This document shows positions 39,569-49,354 of a DNA stretch of 64,000 nt, one piece after another. The translations under genes and the position numbers were made by a program. Origin of the DNA: Symbiodinium natans. Its lineage: Eukaryota > Sar > Dinophyceae > Suessiales > Symbiodiniaceae. Location: positions 188,001 through 252,000 of the forward strand of contig CAJNDS010002469.1 in assembly GCA_905221605.1 (NCBI GenBank), read 5' to 3'. The notes under the pieces were generated by a model. The model did no database searches, had not been told where the DNA came from, and worked only from the letters and a program-made list of their open reading frames with translations. Every line of letters starts with the position of its first letter. Position 1 is the stretch's first letter.

Positions 39569-40225
39569 GGAGTACAGGGAAGAGTTTAGGGTTTGGGGTC
39601 TAGGGCAAGGTTGGGGTTGTAGGGTTTAGGGTTTTTGGGGTTATAGGGTTCGGGGGTTTAGGGTTGTAGGGTTATAGGGCTATAGGGTTTTGGGGTTTTA
39701 GGGTTTTAGGCTTGTTGGGTTATAGGGTTTTGGGGTTATAGGCTTTGCGGTTTAGGGTGTAGTGTTTTTGGGGTTTAGGGCAAGGTTGGAAGACCGTTGT
39801 ATTCCGCTCGACTTCGGAAAGGGAACTCCCAAAGGAGGTACCTTAGATTAAGGGTTCTAACCTGAAACCCTAAGCCCTAAAACCCGAAAACCCTAAACCC
39901 GAAACCCTAAACCCTGTAACCCCATAGCCCTATAACCCCATATCCCTATAACCCTATAACCCTAAACTGAAAGGCGCATGCACCTCCTCTCCTGCCTGCT
40001 GGAGAGCGCCGGCTGCTGCGTCACAGCCAGCCGGATCCAGTTTCGTCCAGTTGTCCTAAGCCCTCAACCCTCAACCCTCAACCCTAAACCCTAAACCGGG
40101 TTTGAGTTGAAGGGTGTCTGCCTGCGTCAGGGGCACTGAGTAACCCTCCCATCTGAGCGTGTTTCGATTTCATCGCCCTACATTCCTAAGAGAACTGCTG
40201 GGCCTCCAAGATCTTCACATCCCCT
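39569..40225. other. Intron-like stretch with variant arrays
   Basis: TTTAGGG, TATAGGG and TTTTGGGG units 39580-39780, CCCTAAA and CCCTATAA units 39860-39968. A GC-rich piece at 39970-40050 is open (RMHLLSCLLESAGCC in one frame) but has no acceptor AG at its edge, so I leave it out as an exon. Confidence 0.45.
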
Positions 40226-40226
40226 T

Positions 40227-40338
40227 CCCCCCCCCCCCCCCCCCCCCCCAAAACAATCCCCCACCAACCAATCCCCCCCCATGTACTTTCGGTAGCCCTA
40301 CCAATCCCCCCCCCCCCCCCCCCCCCCCCCCCAAACCC

Positions 40339-40362
<24 letters not shown>
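40227..40362 (-). repeat. Cluster of C homopolymers
   Basis: Three runs of about 20-30 C (near 40227, 40302 and 40336) separated by short A/C-rich sequence, the last followed by nine or ten A. Assembly length here is unreliable. Pro-rich open frames across it are not genes. Confidence 0.8.
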
Positions 40363-40369
<7 letters not shown>

Positions 40370-40591
40370 GGAAAGAAACAAAAAACATCAGAGGTCTAGG
40401 TCAAAGGGGTTAGGGTTTGTGGGGCTGAGGGGAGGGGGATGTGAAGATCTTGAATGTCCAGCACTTCCCTTCTTCCTATTTCAGGGAAGTGTTCGGTTTC
40501 CGTTTATACATCCCAATCTCCATTCAACAAGAAAGCGTACAGGGTTTGGCTCACCCTTGCCTTGCCGTATAAGCTGAAGGCTTCCCCTGTA

Positions 40592-40688
40592 CATTCCAGG
40601 GACGTAGGGTTTAGGGTATGGGGTTAAGGGTTAAGGGTATAGGATTTAGGGTTCCAGTATCCCAAATATTCGTCCCCTGGAAGTATGC
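40592..40688. mobile_element. Small inverted-repeat element
   Basis: CATTCCAGGGACG at the left and CGTCCCCTGGAAG at the right pair imperfectly around TTTAGGG/TTAAGGG units. One copy only; could be chance. Confidence 0.3.
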
Positions 40689-41447
40689 GGTTCATGTCAT
40701 TTTGCAATTGGTAGTCGTTTCATGACATTTCGGTCTTTCGGAGTCCCTTAACAAGGCTAGGCGGATGCCACTCTGTACGAGCAAGCCCATTTGCGGCTTG
40801 TAGGGCAAGTCGGAACCCCAAAGCGTACCAAGTAATGGCTGAGGGACTCCCAAAACCCAATGTAATGATACTTCCAACCCGGGGTGATACCTCTGTATAA
40901 ACCCTAAATCCAGCGCCACGCCCTTTTGCTTCTGTAGCCCCCAAACACCAGACCCTACACCCCAAACCCTAAAAACCCTAAACTCCAAAACCCTAATACC
41001 CCTAAACTCCAAAGCCCCAAAACACCCTAAGCTCAAAAACCCCACAAATCCCAAGCTCCAAAACAGCCAGAACCCTAAACCCTCAACCCGAAGAACCCCA
41101 AACTCCAGAACCCCCAAAATCCCAAGCTCCAAAACAGCCAGAACCCTAAACCCTCAACCCGAAGAACCCCAAACTCCAGAACCCCCAAAAACCCCAAGCT
41201 CCAAATCAGCCGCGCCGCTCCTTGCGCCAGGTTTGTGCGAACGAGTTCTAAGAGCCGCACCCGTCCCGGGTTGAAGGGTTTCTTTTCTGGGCTCTAGGAG
41301 CACCCTGAACCCTAAACCCTAAACCCTAGACCCTAAACCCTAAACCCTAAACCCCAAACCCTAAACCCTAAGCCCTAAGCCCTAAGCCCTAAACCCTAAA
41401 CCCTAAACCCTAAACCCTAAACCCTAAACCCTAGACCCAGCCCTCAG
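40689..41447. repeat. Non-repetitive piece, then 71-bp tandem repeat and CCCTAAA array
   Basis: 40689-40930 shows nothing I recognise. From about 40975 C/A-rich sequence leads into a 71-72 bp tandem repeat (unit starting CCAAGCTCCAAAACAGCC at 41051, 41122 and 41194). A CCCTAAA array follows at 41308-41435. Confidence 0.65.
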
Positions 41448-41490
41448 GGCGGGACACCAGGAGTTGACAGGATACCCAGGGTCCACTCAG
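41448..41490 (+). CDS. Candidate short exon, unknown gene
   Basis: CCAGCCCTCAG acceptor; in-phase frame GGTPGVDRIPRVHS with one base left before GTTGGG. Fair splice edges, short. Confidence 0.35.
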
Positions 41491-42308
41491 GTTGGGGTTT
41501 CGGTTGGTTTTGGGGGGGGCCTTGGTGTGGGGTTTAGGGTTTACGGTTTCGGGTTTGGGGTTTGGGGGTTTGGGGTTTGGGGTTTAGGGTTTAGGGTATA
41601 GGGTTTAGAGGGTTTGGAGGGTTTCGGGTCTCTAGGGTGGTCGGTACTGAGTTCTTCAGGTTCGGGGTACCTCGGAGGGTTGGGAAAGGTTGGGGTTGGG
41701 TGTAGGCTTTAGGGCAGACGTCCATTCAGCAATAGACCTCAAGCTCCTTTGGTCCTTAAGCCTTAGTGCCCCTAACCCAGGAGGGACAGGATACTTAGGG
41801 CAAGATGAGCTGAAAAAGGTCGGCCCAGGATAGGGCTCAGGGTTCGGGGTTTAGGTTTAGGGTTAAGGGTTAAGGGTGAAGCGTTAAGGGTTTTCGGGTT
41901 AGGTTTCAGGCTTTAGGGTGAAGATATGGGCCAGACATCCATGCAGTAATCGACCTTAACCTTAAGCCCTTATAAACTCTTAAACCCTTCAGTCCTATAA
42001 CCCTGAAGCCCCAACACCCTAAAACTCTAAACCGTAAACCCTAAACCCAAACCCGACATGGCCTACAAAGCGGAGACGCTACAGCCCGGCACCCTAAAGA
42101 CCCTGCACCCGAAACCCGAAACTTCTAGGTTAGTTCATGGTCCCCTTAATATGGGCCCTTTATTGGGGGGAAGCCTCAGAACTCTGGAAAAGAAGGTATG
42201 GGACCATATGAAGGGACCATGACACTTCCCTTAAACCCTACACCCTAAACCCTAAACCCTAAACCCTAAACCCTAAACCCTAAACCCTAAACCCTAAACC
42301 CTAAACCC
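41491..42308. other. Intron-like stretch with family 7 element
   Basis: TTTAGGG/TTTGGGG units 41530-41640, a non-repetitive middle, CCCTAAA units 42005-42055 and an array of about nine units at 42235-42308. The palindromic element at 42134 lies between. Confidence 0.5.
42134..42222. mobile_element. MITE-like element, family 7
   Basis: Left TTCATGGTCCCCTTAATATGG, reverse-complemented right GTCATGGTCCCTTCATATGG. About 89 bp, single copy in this window, no ORF. Confidence 0.55.
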
Positions 42309-42421
42309 TGGCGGGCAAGCTGACCTCGGCGGGCGCCCCAAAGTTGGAATCCCGGCCGATCTTTGCAGCGCTGGTGGCGCGGAGGAAGCTGTCGGCTGCT
42401 TTCCGCAAGCCCTACTTGGAG
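42309..42421 (+). CDS. Candidate internal exon, unknown gene
   Basis: The frame reads LAGKLTSAGAPKLESR, PIFAALVARRKLSAAFRK, PYLE and ends at GTTTCG (42422). If CTTTGCAG (42368) is the acceptor, the exon is only 42369-42421; the upstream part is open but lacks a good AG. Helical and basic. Confidence 0.45.
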
Positions 42422-42611
42422 GTTTCGTGGGTTTAGGGTTTAGGGCTAGGGTTTAGGGTTTAGGGTTTAGGGTTCAGGGTTAGGGTTCAGGGTTTAGGGT
42501 TTAGGGTGGTTTCCGAAAAAAGGGTTTAGGTTTTTTTGGGGGGGGGTCCCTTGTCAGGGAATCCTGTTCTGTTTGGGGTCTGTATGAGGGGTCCCTTAGG
42601 TTCGTTAACCC

Positions 42612-42720
42612 CACTTGGAGCTTTGTGGGTTTAGGGTTTAGGTACAATGTAAGGTTCATAACCCCAATGATAAGTCTACTACGGTCATCATCAGCGTTAT
42701 AAGTACCCACGAGTTTCCAA
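42612..42720. mobile_element. MITE-like element, family 5, diverged
   Basis: ACTTGGAGCTTTGTGGG at the left and TTATAAGTACCCACGAGTTTCC at the right; the interior includes a TTTAGGG unit and GATAAGTCTACTACGG. Confidence 0.45.
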
Positions 42721-42874
42721 GGCAGCCCTCAAGAGATGACGTACGCCTCAACCTTGAACCCTGAACCTCAGGACTCAGGAGGGGAACATGATACAACACA
42801 CAAATACTAGCGTAGGAACATTAAATTATGCATATACACAATGAGAATGAGTTCAAAATTCTATATCTACTCAG

Positions 42875-42927
42875 GAGGGGACGAGGGGGCGGTCTTTGTG
42901 TGGAAAGCCGCTGTGGAAAGCGTGCCG
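42875..42927 (+). CDS. Candidate exon encoding part of a WD-like repeat
   Basis: TATATCTACTCAG acceptor and a perfect GTGAGT donor (42928). After two bases the frame reads GDEGAVFVWKAAVESVP. The pattern S/GG-D-x-G-x-V-x-V-W is that of the end of a WD40 blade, so a propeller protein is a reasonable guess, but 17 residues cannot prove it. Confidence 0.5.
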
Positions 42928-43104
42928 GTGAGTGTCTGGGGCATTGGGTTTCGGATCCATGGGCCAGGTTCGAGAGTTCCGAGTCTAAACAGGGGCTATG
43001 GTTTAGGGCTTAGAACCCTAAACCCTAAACCCTAAACCCTAAACCCTAACTGTTGGTTACGCTGCAGCCGCGGGGGCAGAAGAGAGGGTGCCCATGTTTC
43101 ACAG

Positions 43105-43196
43105 GTAGAACGTGCCCAGGTGGTGTGCAGAGCACGGGACCCACCCGCGAGGCTGAAGAGCGTCAAGGAACCCCACGAAACGACTCGTGGACAAGG
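43105..43196 (+). CDS. Candidate internal exon, unknown gene
   Basis: CATGTTTCACAG acceptor. The in-phase frame reads VERAQVVCRARDPPAR, LKSVKEPHETTRGQ, ended by GTTCTT at 43197. About 180 nt after the WD-like exon's intron start, with a CCCTAAA array (43014-43050) between, so the two may belong to one gene; phases (0 and 0) agree. Confidence 0.45.
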
Positions 43197-43521
43197 GTTC
43201 TTTGGGTTGAGGGTTTATAGTTTAGGATTACTTAACCTTGTAGGCTTAGAAATCCCGGCCCACGAAGTCTGGGGACCGTGCTACCGGCACACCGAACTGC
43301 TCCAAAGCAGCTTCCAGGTTTGGGTGGCAGAGCTCAAGCCTTCAGGGCTTGAGGGTTTAGGGTTTCAGTTTAGGGGTTTACCCTGAAACCCTAAACCCTG
43401 AACCCTAAACTCCCTAAACCCTACCCTGAAGCCCTAAACCCTGAAACCCTGAAACCCCTAAGCCCTACACCATTCCTTGGGTTGCGCTTGCGTGTTGGGG
43501 CGAGCTTCCGCCACCTCCCAG

Positions 43522-43591
43522 CCTGCGACCCGCCGGGCAACGCGCGCTTGGAGCAGCCAAAAAGCGTGCACGAACTCCATCTTTCAGCTAG
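43522..43591 (+). CDS. Candidate internal exon, unknown gene
   Basis: GCCACCTCCCAG acceptor and GTGCTC donor. After two bases the frame reads CDPPGNARLEQPKSVHE then LHLSA. A TTTAGGG array follows at once (43600). Confidence 0.45.
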
Positions 43592-44503
43592 GTGCTCACA
43601 GGGTTTAGGGTTTAGGGTTGAGGGTTTAGGGTTCAGGGTTTAGGGTTTAGGTCTGGGGGTTGCGGGCTGAGGGTTGAGGATTCAGGCTGTAGTGTTGAGG
43701 GTGATCGGGTGCAGTTGTGCAATTAAGATAAAGCTTGCGATGCTTCTTTGGCTTTAGAGTTGGACTTGATTCTTGCAGAATAGCCTTAAGAACCCAAGCC
43801 TTGAAAAGTCTTAGGCCCCCCTACAGAGTCTCGAAACCCCGAAACCTCGAACAACACTCAGACCAAACCCCATATGGCCCTGATCGCCCCCTAAAGAGCT
43901 CTTAAGAACACTCTCTTGTCATAAGCCCGAAACCATAAAACCCTAACCGAAAATGCCCTAAACGCCGCAAGCCCCACAAGCCCTTGTAGGTTAGGGCTCA
44001 TGCTTCCGAGTTTGCAGCATCAACCCAACACAAAGACAAACTAGATTGCCGGGTTGTTGTTGTTTTTGTATTGGGTGCTCTTAAGGGTTTACGGGCTTTG
44101 CGTTGATCATCTTGAGTACTCTTAAGGATTTACGGGCGTGGGGTTTAGTTTTGTGCTCTGAAGGGTTTACGGGCTATCGGTTTATTTTATTGGGTCGCTT
44201 TAAGCGTTTTTGAGTTGTGTGTTTTGATTTTGGGGGGGGTGCTCTGACCGATCAAACCTAGAAGAATCCTGAGGAATGTGCCCCTATGATCCTAAAGACT
44301 CTAAACCCCAAAACCCTAAAACCCTCAACTCTACACCCTCTTTATAGCCTGAACATGCCTAACCCCTATGCACGCTAAACCCCTACACCCTAGAGACCCT
44401 AAACCCTCAACCATGCACCCTAAACCCTGAACCCTGAACCCTCAACCCTAAACCCTAGGGTGCAGGGTTTAGGGTGAGAGGGTGTTTGGGAACCCTAGAG
44501 CCT

Positions 44504-44600
44504 GGACCTGTTGCCCCTTATGCAAACAGTCCTCCGTAGGGCTTATGGTACCCCTATCGTAATCCATATTAAGGACTGTTAGTACAAGGGGAACATCCCA
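44504..44600. mobile_element. MITE-like element, family 2, second copy
   Basis: Right end TACAAGGGGAACATCCCAA matches the 10577 copy; left end CCTGTTGCCCCTTATGCAAAC is diverged. Shared interior: AACAGTCC, GTACCCCTAT, TAATCC, AAGGACTGTTAGTA. Confidence 0.6.
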
Positions 44601-44604
44601 ACCC

Positions 44605-44712
44605 TAAACCCTAGAGACCCTGGAGACCCTAGAGACCCTAGAGACCCTAGAGACCCTAGAGACCCTAGAGACCCTAGAGACCCTAGAGACCCTAGAGACC
44701 CTAAAGACCCTA
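44605..44712 (-). repeat. 9-bp variant array (AGAGACCCT)n
   Basis: About eleven near-perfect copies of AGAGACCCT, merging on both sides with CCCTAAA units. A local expansion of a variant telomere-like word. Confidence 0.85.
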
Positions 44713-44747
44713 AACCCCAAACCCTAACCCTAAACCCTAAACCCTAG

Positions 44748-44800
44748 TCATGCCAGAGGCCGCTCCGGGCTTCGACCTGGGCAGCCTCCCCAAGGCGGAG
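44748..44800 (+). CDS. Candidate first or internal exon, unknown gene
   Basis: After ACCCTAG and two bases an ATG (44750) opens MPEAAPGFDLGSLPKAE, ended by GTTCGG. The frame stays open a little further through a G-rich piece. The ATG may be an initiator or an internal methionine. Confidence 0.4.
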
Positions 44801-45429
44801 GTTCGGCCGGGGTCGTGGAGAGCGGGGGGGAGGGGGGGAGGGTTAGGGTTTAGGGTTTAGGGTTGAGGGTTTAGGGTTTAGGGTTTAGGGTTCAGGTTTT
44901 AGGGTTTAGGGCTTAGGGCTTCATGCTTAGGGCTTATGGGATTAAGGCAGGCTTTACGTCTTTAGTTTTGTTTTTCTCGGGAGGGGGGGGGATTGTGCAA
45001 GGGCTTAGGGTTGAAGGGCTTTTTAAGGGCTTAAGGGCTTACTGGCTTTAATGGTCTACGGGCTGAGGGCTTTAGGGTGTTGGGCGGGACAGGCTATGGT
45101 GGGCTCTTGGGACATTCTATATTTCCCCTTATTGGGTTCTAAGAGGATCATATTCAGAAATATCTTTCAGAGAGGGTTCATGGTTCATGTACCTTATAAT
45201 CGGACGTACATTATAGTAGTATCGGGTATATGGCCCCAAATATGTATGTATGTGTATATATATATATATGTATGTAAACCTTAAAAGGACGTATGTTATA
45301 ATAGTTTTGGTCTCCGAGGCAGCAGCATGTCAACGAGGCTGCCTTGTGCGCGGCTGTTGTCGGGAGGGCCCCTAAACCCTCAACCCTAAACCCCAAACCC
45401 CAAACCCTAAACCCTGGGGTATCCAACAG
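44801..45429. other. Intron-like stretch
   Basis: TTTAGGG units 44842-44930, a dispersed repeat (45113-45150, ATTTCCCCTTATTGGGTTCT then AAGAGGATCATATT) also seen at 7730 and 46290, a TA/TATG tract (45235-45270) and CCCTAAA units 45370-45415. GCAGCAGCATGTCAACGAGG (45319 on) may be a small exon, not listed. Confidence 0.4.
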
Positions 45430-45652
45430 CACGCTTGACGCTCATGTTGAGCGAGCTACCCTGGCAGTCTTGGTCTTCGCAGGTGCATGTCTTGCTGCAT
45501 CAATTTGGGCTTCCCGCCCCTCGCCTGACCTTCAGTGCTCAGGGCTTTGCACCCCTGTGCCCGGCGTGACCGCGCCTTGTGCAAGCACGTTTTGCGGGCT
45601 TGCCGTCATAAATTGCGAAAGTCGTTGTTGCAAGACGTTGCCCAGAGCCTGA
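45430..45652 (+). CDS. Candidate terminal exon: Cys-rich, membrane-anchored tail
   Basis: GGTATCCAACAG acceptor. After one base the frame is open for 73 codons to TGA: TLDAHVERATLAVLVFA, GACLAASIWASRPSPD, LQCSGLCTPVPGVTAPC, ASTFCGLAVINCESRCC. A hydrophobic stretch (ATLAVLVFAGACLAASIWA) looks like a membrane helix, followed by nine cysteines in about 40 residues, suggesting an extracellular or lumenal Cys-rich tail. Family unknown. Confidence 0.5.
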
Positions 45653-46181
45653 CCGCATGATACCGCATGCACCTCGTGAGTTGCCTTCAAGAGTGCATTC
45701 CGTCTTTCGTCGGTTCCATGGTTGTTCCCATTCCGCGAGCTGGACTTCTATGATGCAGAGCCTGGAAGATTCTTCGAATCATGCTTGTAGCCACTTTGAT
45801 TGTGGAGTGCTGGCGTGAGCTTTCTATACTTTTATAATTCTTACTAATAGGGTATAAGCCCTTTTTGGGTTCGTTGGGTCTGCAAGGTTAGGGTTCAGGG
45901 AGATGGGTTGAGGCTTTAGGGGCCAAGAATTGGGTCTCGGGGTGTTTGGTGTTGGGGCTTCGCCGTAAAGTTAGTAAACCTGCCAAACCACCGCTTAAGC
46001 CTTACCAAGCTGGCATTGAATCCGACCAGAACCCGAATTACACCCTCAAGACTTTTACTTTGAACCGAAACCCTGTAAAGTCCCAAGCTCCAAGCCCCAA
46101 GCTTTCAACCCTGCCAACCCTAAGCCCTAAACCCCTAAACCCCTAAACCCTAAATCCTAAACCCTAAACCCTAAACCGCAG
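45653..46181. other. Possible 3' untranslated region, then telomere-like
   Basis: 45653-45900 is non-repetitive and follows the stop codon above, so it may be untranslated mRNA. From 46080 loose and then regular CCCTAAA units lead to the next acceptor (ACCGCAG). The open frame at 45946-46146 is C-array derived at its end and not called. Confidence 0.4.
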
Positions 46182-46242
46182 GCCGATCCCACAACGCCGA
46201 AGCCCATGCAAGGAGCTCAGCTTCTTGTAGCGGCGCCTCAGG
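46182..46242 (+). CDS. Candidate internal exon, unknown gene
   Basis: CTAAACCGCAG acceptor straight from the array; the in-phase frame reads ADPTTPKPMQGAQLLVA then APQ, one base before GTTTAG at 46243. Clean example of an exon whose two edges are both formed by telomere-like repeat. Confidence 0.45.
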
Positions 46243-46464
46243 GTTTAGGGTTTAGGGTTTAGGGTTTAGGGTTTAGGGTCTAGCCCTTATGGTATGTTTC
46301 ATTTGGCCCTTGTTGGGTTTAAGAGGAATAGGTTGCAGTGGCTTTTAAGGGCCATCCTTGAGCAGGGTCCCGTTTTTGAACTCTTGGGGTTGTTATTCTA
46401 CGGTTTAGTGTTTAGGGTTTAGGGTTTAGGGTTTAGGGTTTAGGGTTTAGGGTTTAGGGTTTAG

Positions 46465-46642
46465 GGACCCCGAAAGAGAACTCAATTTCGAGAGCTACCC
46501 AGCCGCACAGCTTCATGAAGGCCCCTGGCCTTTCTATGATTTGCTCAAGAAGCCGCCCAAGAAAATTAGAGATCATGAACCCTATGTTTCCCTTACGAGG
46601 CAGAATAGTTTTAATGTTTGTGGGTGGTTCTTTAGCAAATAG
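46465..46642 (+). CDS. Candidate exon, possibly terminal, unknown gene
   Basis: Follows a TTTAGGG array (TTTAG as acceptor). After one base the frame runs 58 codons to TAG: DPERELNFESYPAAQLHE, GPWPFYDLLKKPPKKIRD, HEPYVSLTRQNSFNVCG. Balanced composition with aromatic and charged residues, the most protein-like of the short candidates. GTTTGT at 46616 is a possible earlier donor. The minus strand is open too. Confidence 0.5.
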
Positions 46643-47087
46643 TAGCTTAGGCTTGCGGTTGAGATTCCCGCCAATTCCCGAAGCCCTACACCTCAAATCT
46701 TTTTGGTGGTTTACCACTCAACCTACACCTTAAGCCCTAAACCCTAAGCCCTAAAGCTTGCCCTAGGGCGACTTGGGCCGAAAGTCCTGAGCCCCAAACC
46801 CTACATAAACCCTAAAAGGTTTAGGGTTTAGGGTCCCCCAAACCCCCAAAACCCCGAAGCCCCAGCACTATTTAAGGCCTCTGTGGTATCTGGAATGTGA
46901 GGGGTGGCGGGTGTAGACTTCGAACCCTGGCGTCGATTCTCTGCGGTATCGGATGACAGGGTGTGCAGAAATCAGAGTTAGGGTTTAGGGTTTAGGGTTC
47001 AGGGTTTAGGGTTTAGGGTTCAGGGTTCAGGGTTTAGGGTTTAGGGTTTGGGGTTTGGGGTTTATAAGGGGCTTCGGCATGCCGAAG
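46643..47087. other. Intron-like stretch
   Basis: CCCTAAA units 46735-46815, a TTTAGGG piece 46818-46832, non-repetitive 46860-46975 and a TTTAGGG/TTCAGGG block 46978-47065. Confidence 0.45.
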
Positions 47088-47160
47088 GCGGAAGGGGCGC
47101 ACCCGTGATCGCAGTGATCGTAATGAAGAGAGGCGTGGCCTTTAGCATGCTCAATTTACA
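47088..47160 (+). CDS. Possible exon, unknown gene
   Basis: GCATGCCGAAG acceptor (weak) and GTTTCG donor. After two bases the frame reads GRGAPVIAVIVMKRGVA then FSMLNL, hydrophobic. Another frame gives a basic Arg/Asp peptide that stops. Tentative. Confidence 0.3.
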
Positions 47161-47414
47161 GTTTCGGGTTTAGGTTTGGAGCTTAGGGCTTCAAGCAGGT
47201 GACGGTTCGACGGTTAGGGTGGACTTGTCGGTTTACATGTTGTTTTTGGGCTTGGTTTTTTTTTGCACGGGGTTGAAAGGATTATATAGGTGGGCCGGGG
47301 TACCTTGAGGGTTCCGTTGAAATGTGAACCCCAAACCTGAAACCTGAACCCTAAACGGACATGGCTTAGGGCTCCCTACTGGTGGGTCGGCTTCCTTGTC
47401 TTTAAGCGCGTTCA

Positions 47415-47461
47415 GTTGCCAAAAGAAGGACCGTGAGGAGGCCCCTATTCTTTCTCAAAAC
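47415..47461 (+). CDS. Possible short exon, unknown gene
   Basis: GCGCGTTCAG acceptor; after one base CQKKDREEAPILSQNQ, then no good donor (AAAGGG). The frame continues to a TGA in C-type repeat. Confidence 0.25.
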
Positions 47462-47601
47462 CAGAAAGGGCACCCTTTGTTCCCAAAAACCCTGAAACCC
47501 TGATCCCAAAAGACCCAAAGAACCCTAATACCGTAGAACCCTAAACCCTAAAACGTAACTGCGCCCTTGACTTCATGGACTACATCAACATCTTTCTTCA
47601 G

Positions 47602-47636
47602 CGTCTTCATCGACTGCATGCTTAGGATTAAACAGG
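47602..47636 (+). CDS. Candidate 35-nt exon with strong acceptor
   Basis: ACATCTTTCTTCAG is one of the strongest acceptors here. After one base the frame reads VFIDCMLRIKQ, ended one base before GTTTCG. The upstream sequence is also open (DFMDYINIFLQRL), so the exon could be longer if that AG is not used. Confidence 0.4.
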
Positions 47637-47903
47637 GTTTCGGGTTTAGGGTATAGTGTTTAGGGTTAATTACATCGGCTACGTACTCCTTCAAGCACCA
47701 CAGTGGCTGGCGCGCTGAAAAGGAAACCCTAAACCCTAAACCCTAAACCCTAACCCTAAACCCTAAACCGTAAACCCGAAACCCGAAGCCCGAAACCCGA
47801 AACCCGAAACCCTAAACCCTAAACCCTAAACCCTAAACCCTAAACCCTAAAGCCTAAACCCTAAACCCTAAACCCTAAACCCTAAACCCTAAACCCTAAA
47901 CCC
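47637..47903 (-). repeat. CCCTAAA array with CCCGAAA core
   Basis: A TTTAGGG piece and a short open segment (47665-47712, NYIGYVLLQAPQWLAR then TGA) precede CCCTAAA (47727-47765), a CCCGAAA block (47770-47812) and about 13 perfect CCCTAAA units (47813-47903). Confidence 0.75.
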
Positions 47904-48011
47904 AAACGCCCCTGGAACCTGGACGCGCATGAGAGGCCTCTGAAGCGCAATGTCACAGAGAAGTTGGAGGCACAGGAGGAGGAGGCTCCGAGTAACGAGG
48001 GGGCGGGGATG
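47904..48011 (+). CDS. Candidate exon, unknown gene
   Basis: Open from the array edge: KRPWNLDAHERPLKRN, VTEKLEAQEEEAPSNE, GAGM, ended by GTTTTT; GTAACG at 47992 is a second donor. No AG at the left edge, so the true start may be the GAG at 47932. Highly charged. Confidence 0.45.
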
Positions 48012-49117
48012 GTTTTTAGGGGTTCAGGGCAAGTTTAGGGTTTAGGTCTTAGGGTTTAGGGTATAGGGTTTAGGGTTTAGGGTTTAGGGTTTAGGGTTTA
48101 GGTAAGTTTAGGGCTTCGGGATCAAAAAGCGGTTGTTCATTCAAGTTACCGGCGAGGTTGGACCAAATTGGGGGTGGCTTGGCCTACTTGCGTGAGATGG
48201 GCTGGGCATCGTAGTGTAGGTTTTGGGTTCCGGGCTTAGGGTTGCGGTTTTGGGGTAAACCCTAAACCCTAGACCCCCTTGAACCCGAAACTCCAAGCCT
48301 TGATCCCCTACCTTTCAATTCTTCTGCAAGATCCGGGTCATGTAAGGACGCCAACAGCGTGTTGGTTTTGCGGTTGTAGGGGTTTCGGGCTACCCTACAC
48401 CCGAAACCCTACTTGGAGCTTCATGGAGTCTACTAACCTACTTAGGGGACTCAGGGGGCTTATAAGTACAGTTATTTTTGCGGTTATAAGTACCCTGAAC
48501 CTCCAAGTATAGACCCCAAACCCTTTAGCTTTCTATCGCTTGCCGCGCGCGGTCTTTTGTGCGGAGAAGCCCGTAGGGATTTGCAGCTCTGCAAACCAGG
48601 CTGAAAGAAAACCGGTGCGGTCTAAGGGAAGTCTGACAGGGTATGCAAGGAGCCCGCAGGGAGGGACCATGTAGCTACCCTATAAAGTGTAGGGTTTGGG
48701 GTATAGTTTTTGGGATTTAGGGCTTGCTTCGGGTTGCTGGATTCAGAGGCAGTGTTCCCAACCTCCCAACAGCACTGAACCAGAAAATCCCAAGCCCAAA
48801 TAAACCCAAAAGCCCTGAACCCTACGACCAGAAGCCTCGAGGATTTCGGGTTTGGAGTTTGGGGTTTGGGGTTTAGGGTTTAGGTTTTAGGGTTTCGGGT
48901 AGGACACCTTAAGCCCTTCGCATTGGCTCCCCTGCGCTTCAGCTTTCGAACCCCCCCAGCCCCAAAAAGACCGAAGCCCTACACCCGCACTTTCCTAGCC
49001 CTAAACTCTCCAGACCCTAAGGCCTAAATTACAAACCCCAAAACTCCAAGCCCGGAAGCATCGCAAGGTCCCAAAACTCCCAAACCCTAAACTCCGCGCA
49101 GTCTCCGGTGAAAGCAG
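48012..49117. other. Exon-poor stretch with a family 5 element
   Basis: TTTAGGG array 48030-48110, non-repetitive 48120-48255, the element at 48410, non-repetitive 48520-48690, TTTAGGG-type 48845-48900 and loose C units 48960-49100. No exon supported. Confidence 0.45.
48410..48509. mobile_element. MITE-like element, family 5
   Basis: TACTTGGAGCTTCATGGAGTC on the left and GTACCCTGAACCTCCAAGTA on the right; two TTATAAGTAC motifs inside. 100 bp. Confidence 0.65.
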
Positions 49118-49178
49118 GTCTGCTGTGCGCCCATGGATGCCGCCAGCATAGCCAAACTCCTCATGACGCAGGCCCTGC
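49118..49178 (+). CDS. Candidate internal or first exon, unknown gene
   Basis: GTGAAAGCAG acceptor. The in-phase frame reads VCCAPMDAASIAKLLM then TQAL, ended by GTTTAG at 49179. MDAASIAKLLM could be an initiator context. Other frames are partly open. Confidence 0.35.
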
Positions 49179-49354
49179 GTTTAGGGTTTAGGATTTAGGG
49201 TTTAGGGTTTAGGGTGTAGGGTTTAGGACTTTCGGATTTAGGGACTTCAAGGTTTAGTGTTGGGTAGATCTAGAGTCGGGGAGCTCAGGCAACGGCCGCG
49301 CCATCATGGCAATTCCTGAAGTCCCGGAACCTCCTAAATTCATGCAACTATCCC

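Larger units (their letters stand above)
43592..44747. other. Intron-like stretch with family 2 element and 9-bp array
   Basis: TTTAGGG units 43601-43665, a long non-repetitive middle (43700-44290) where I see no exon, loose C units 44300-44460, the MITE at 44504 and the AGAGACCCT array at 44605, then CCCTAAA to the next exon. Confidence 0.5.

Noticed and set aside
39970-40050. GC-rich open segment (RMHLLSCLLESAGCC)
   Set aside because: No acceptor AG at its left edge and CCCTCAA units, not TTTAGGG, follow; both strands are open.
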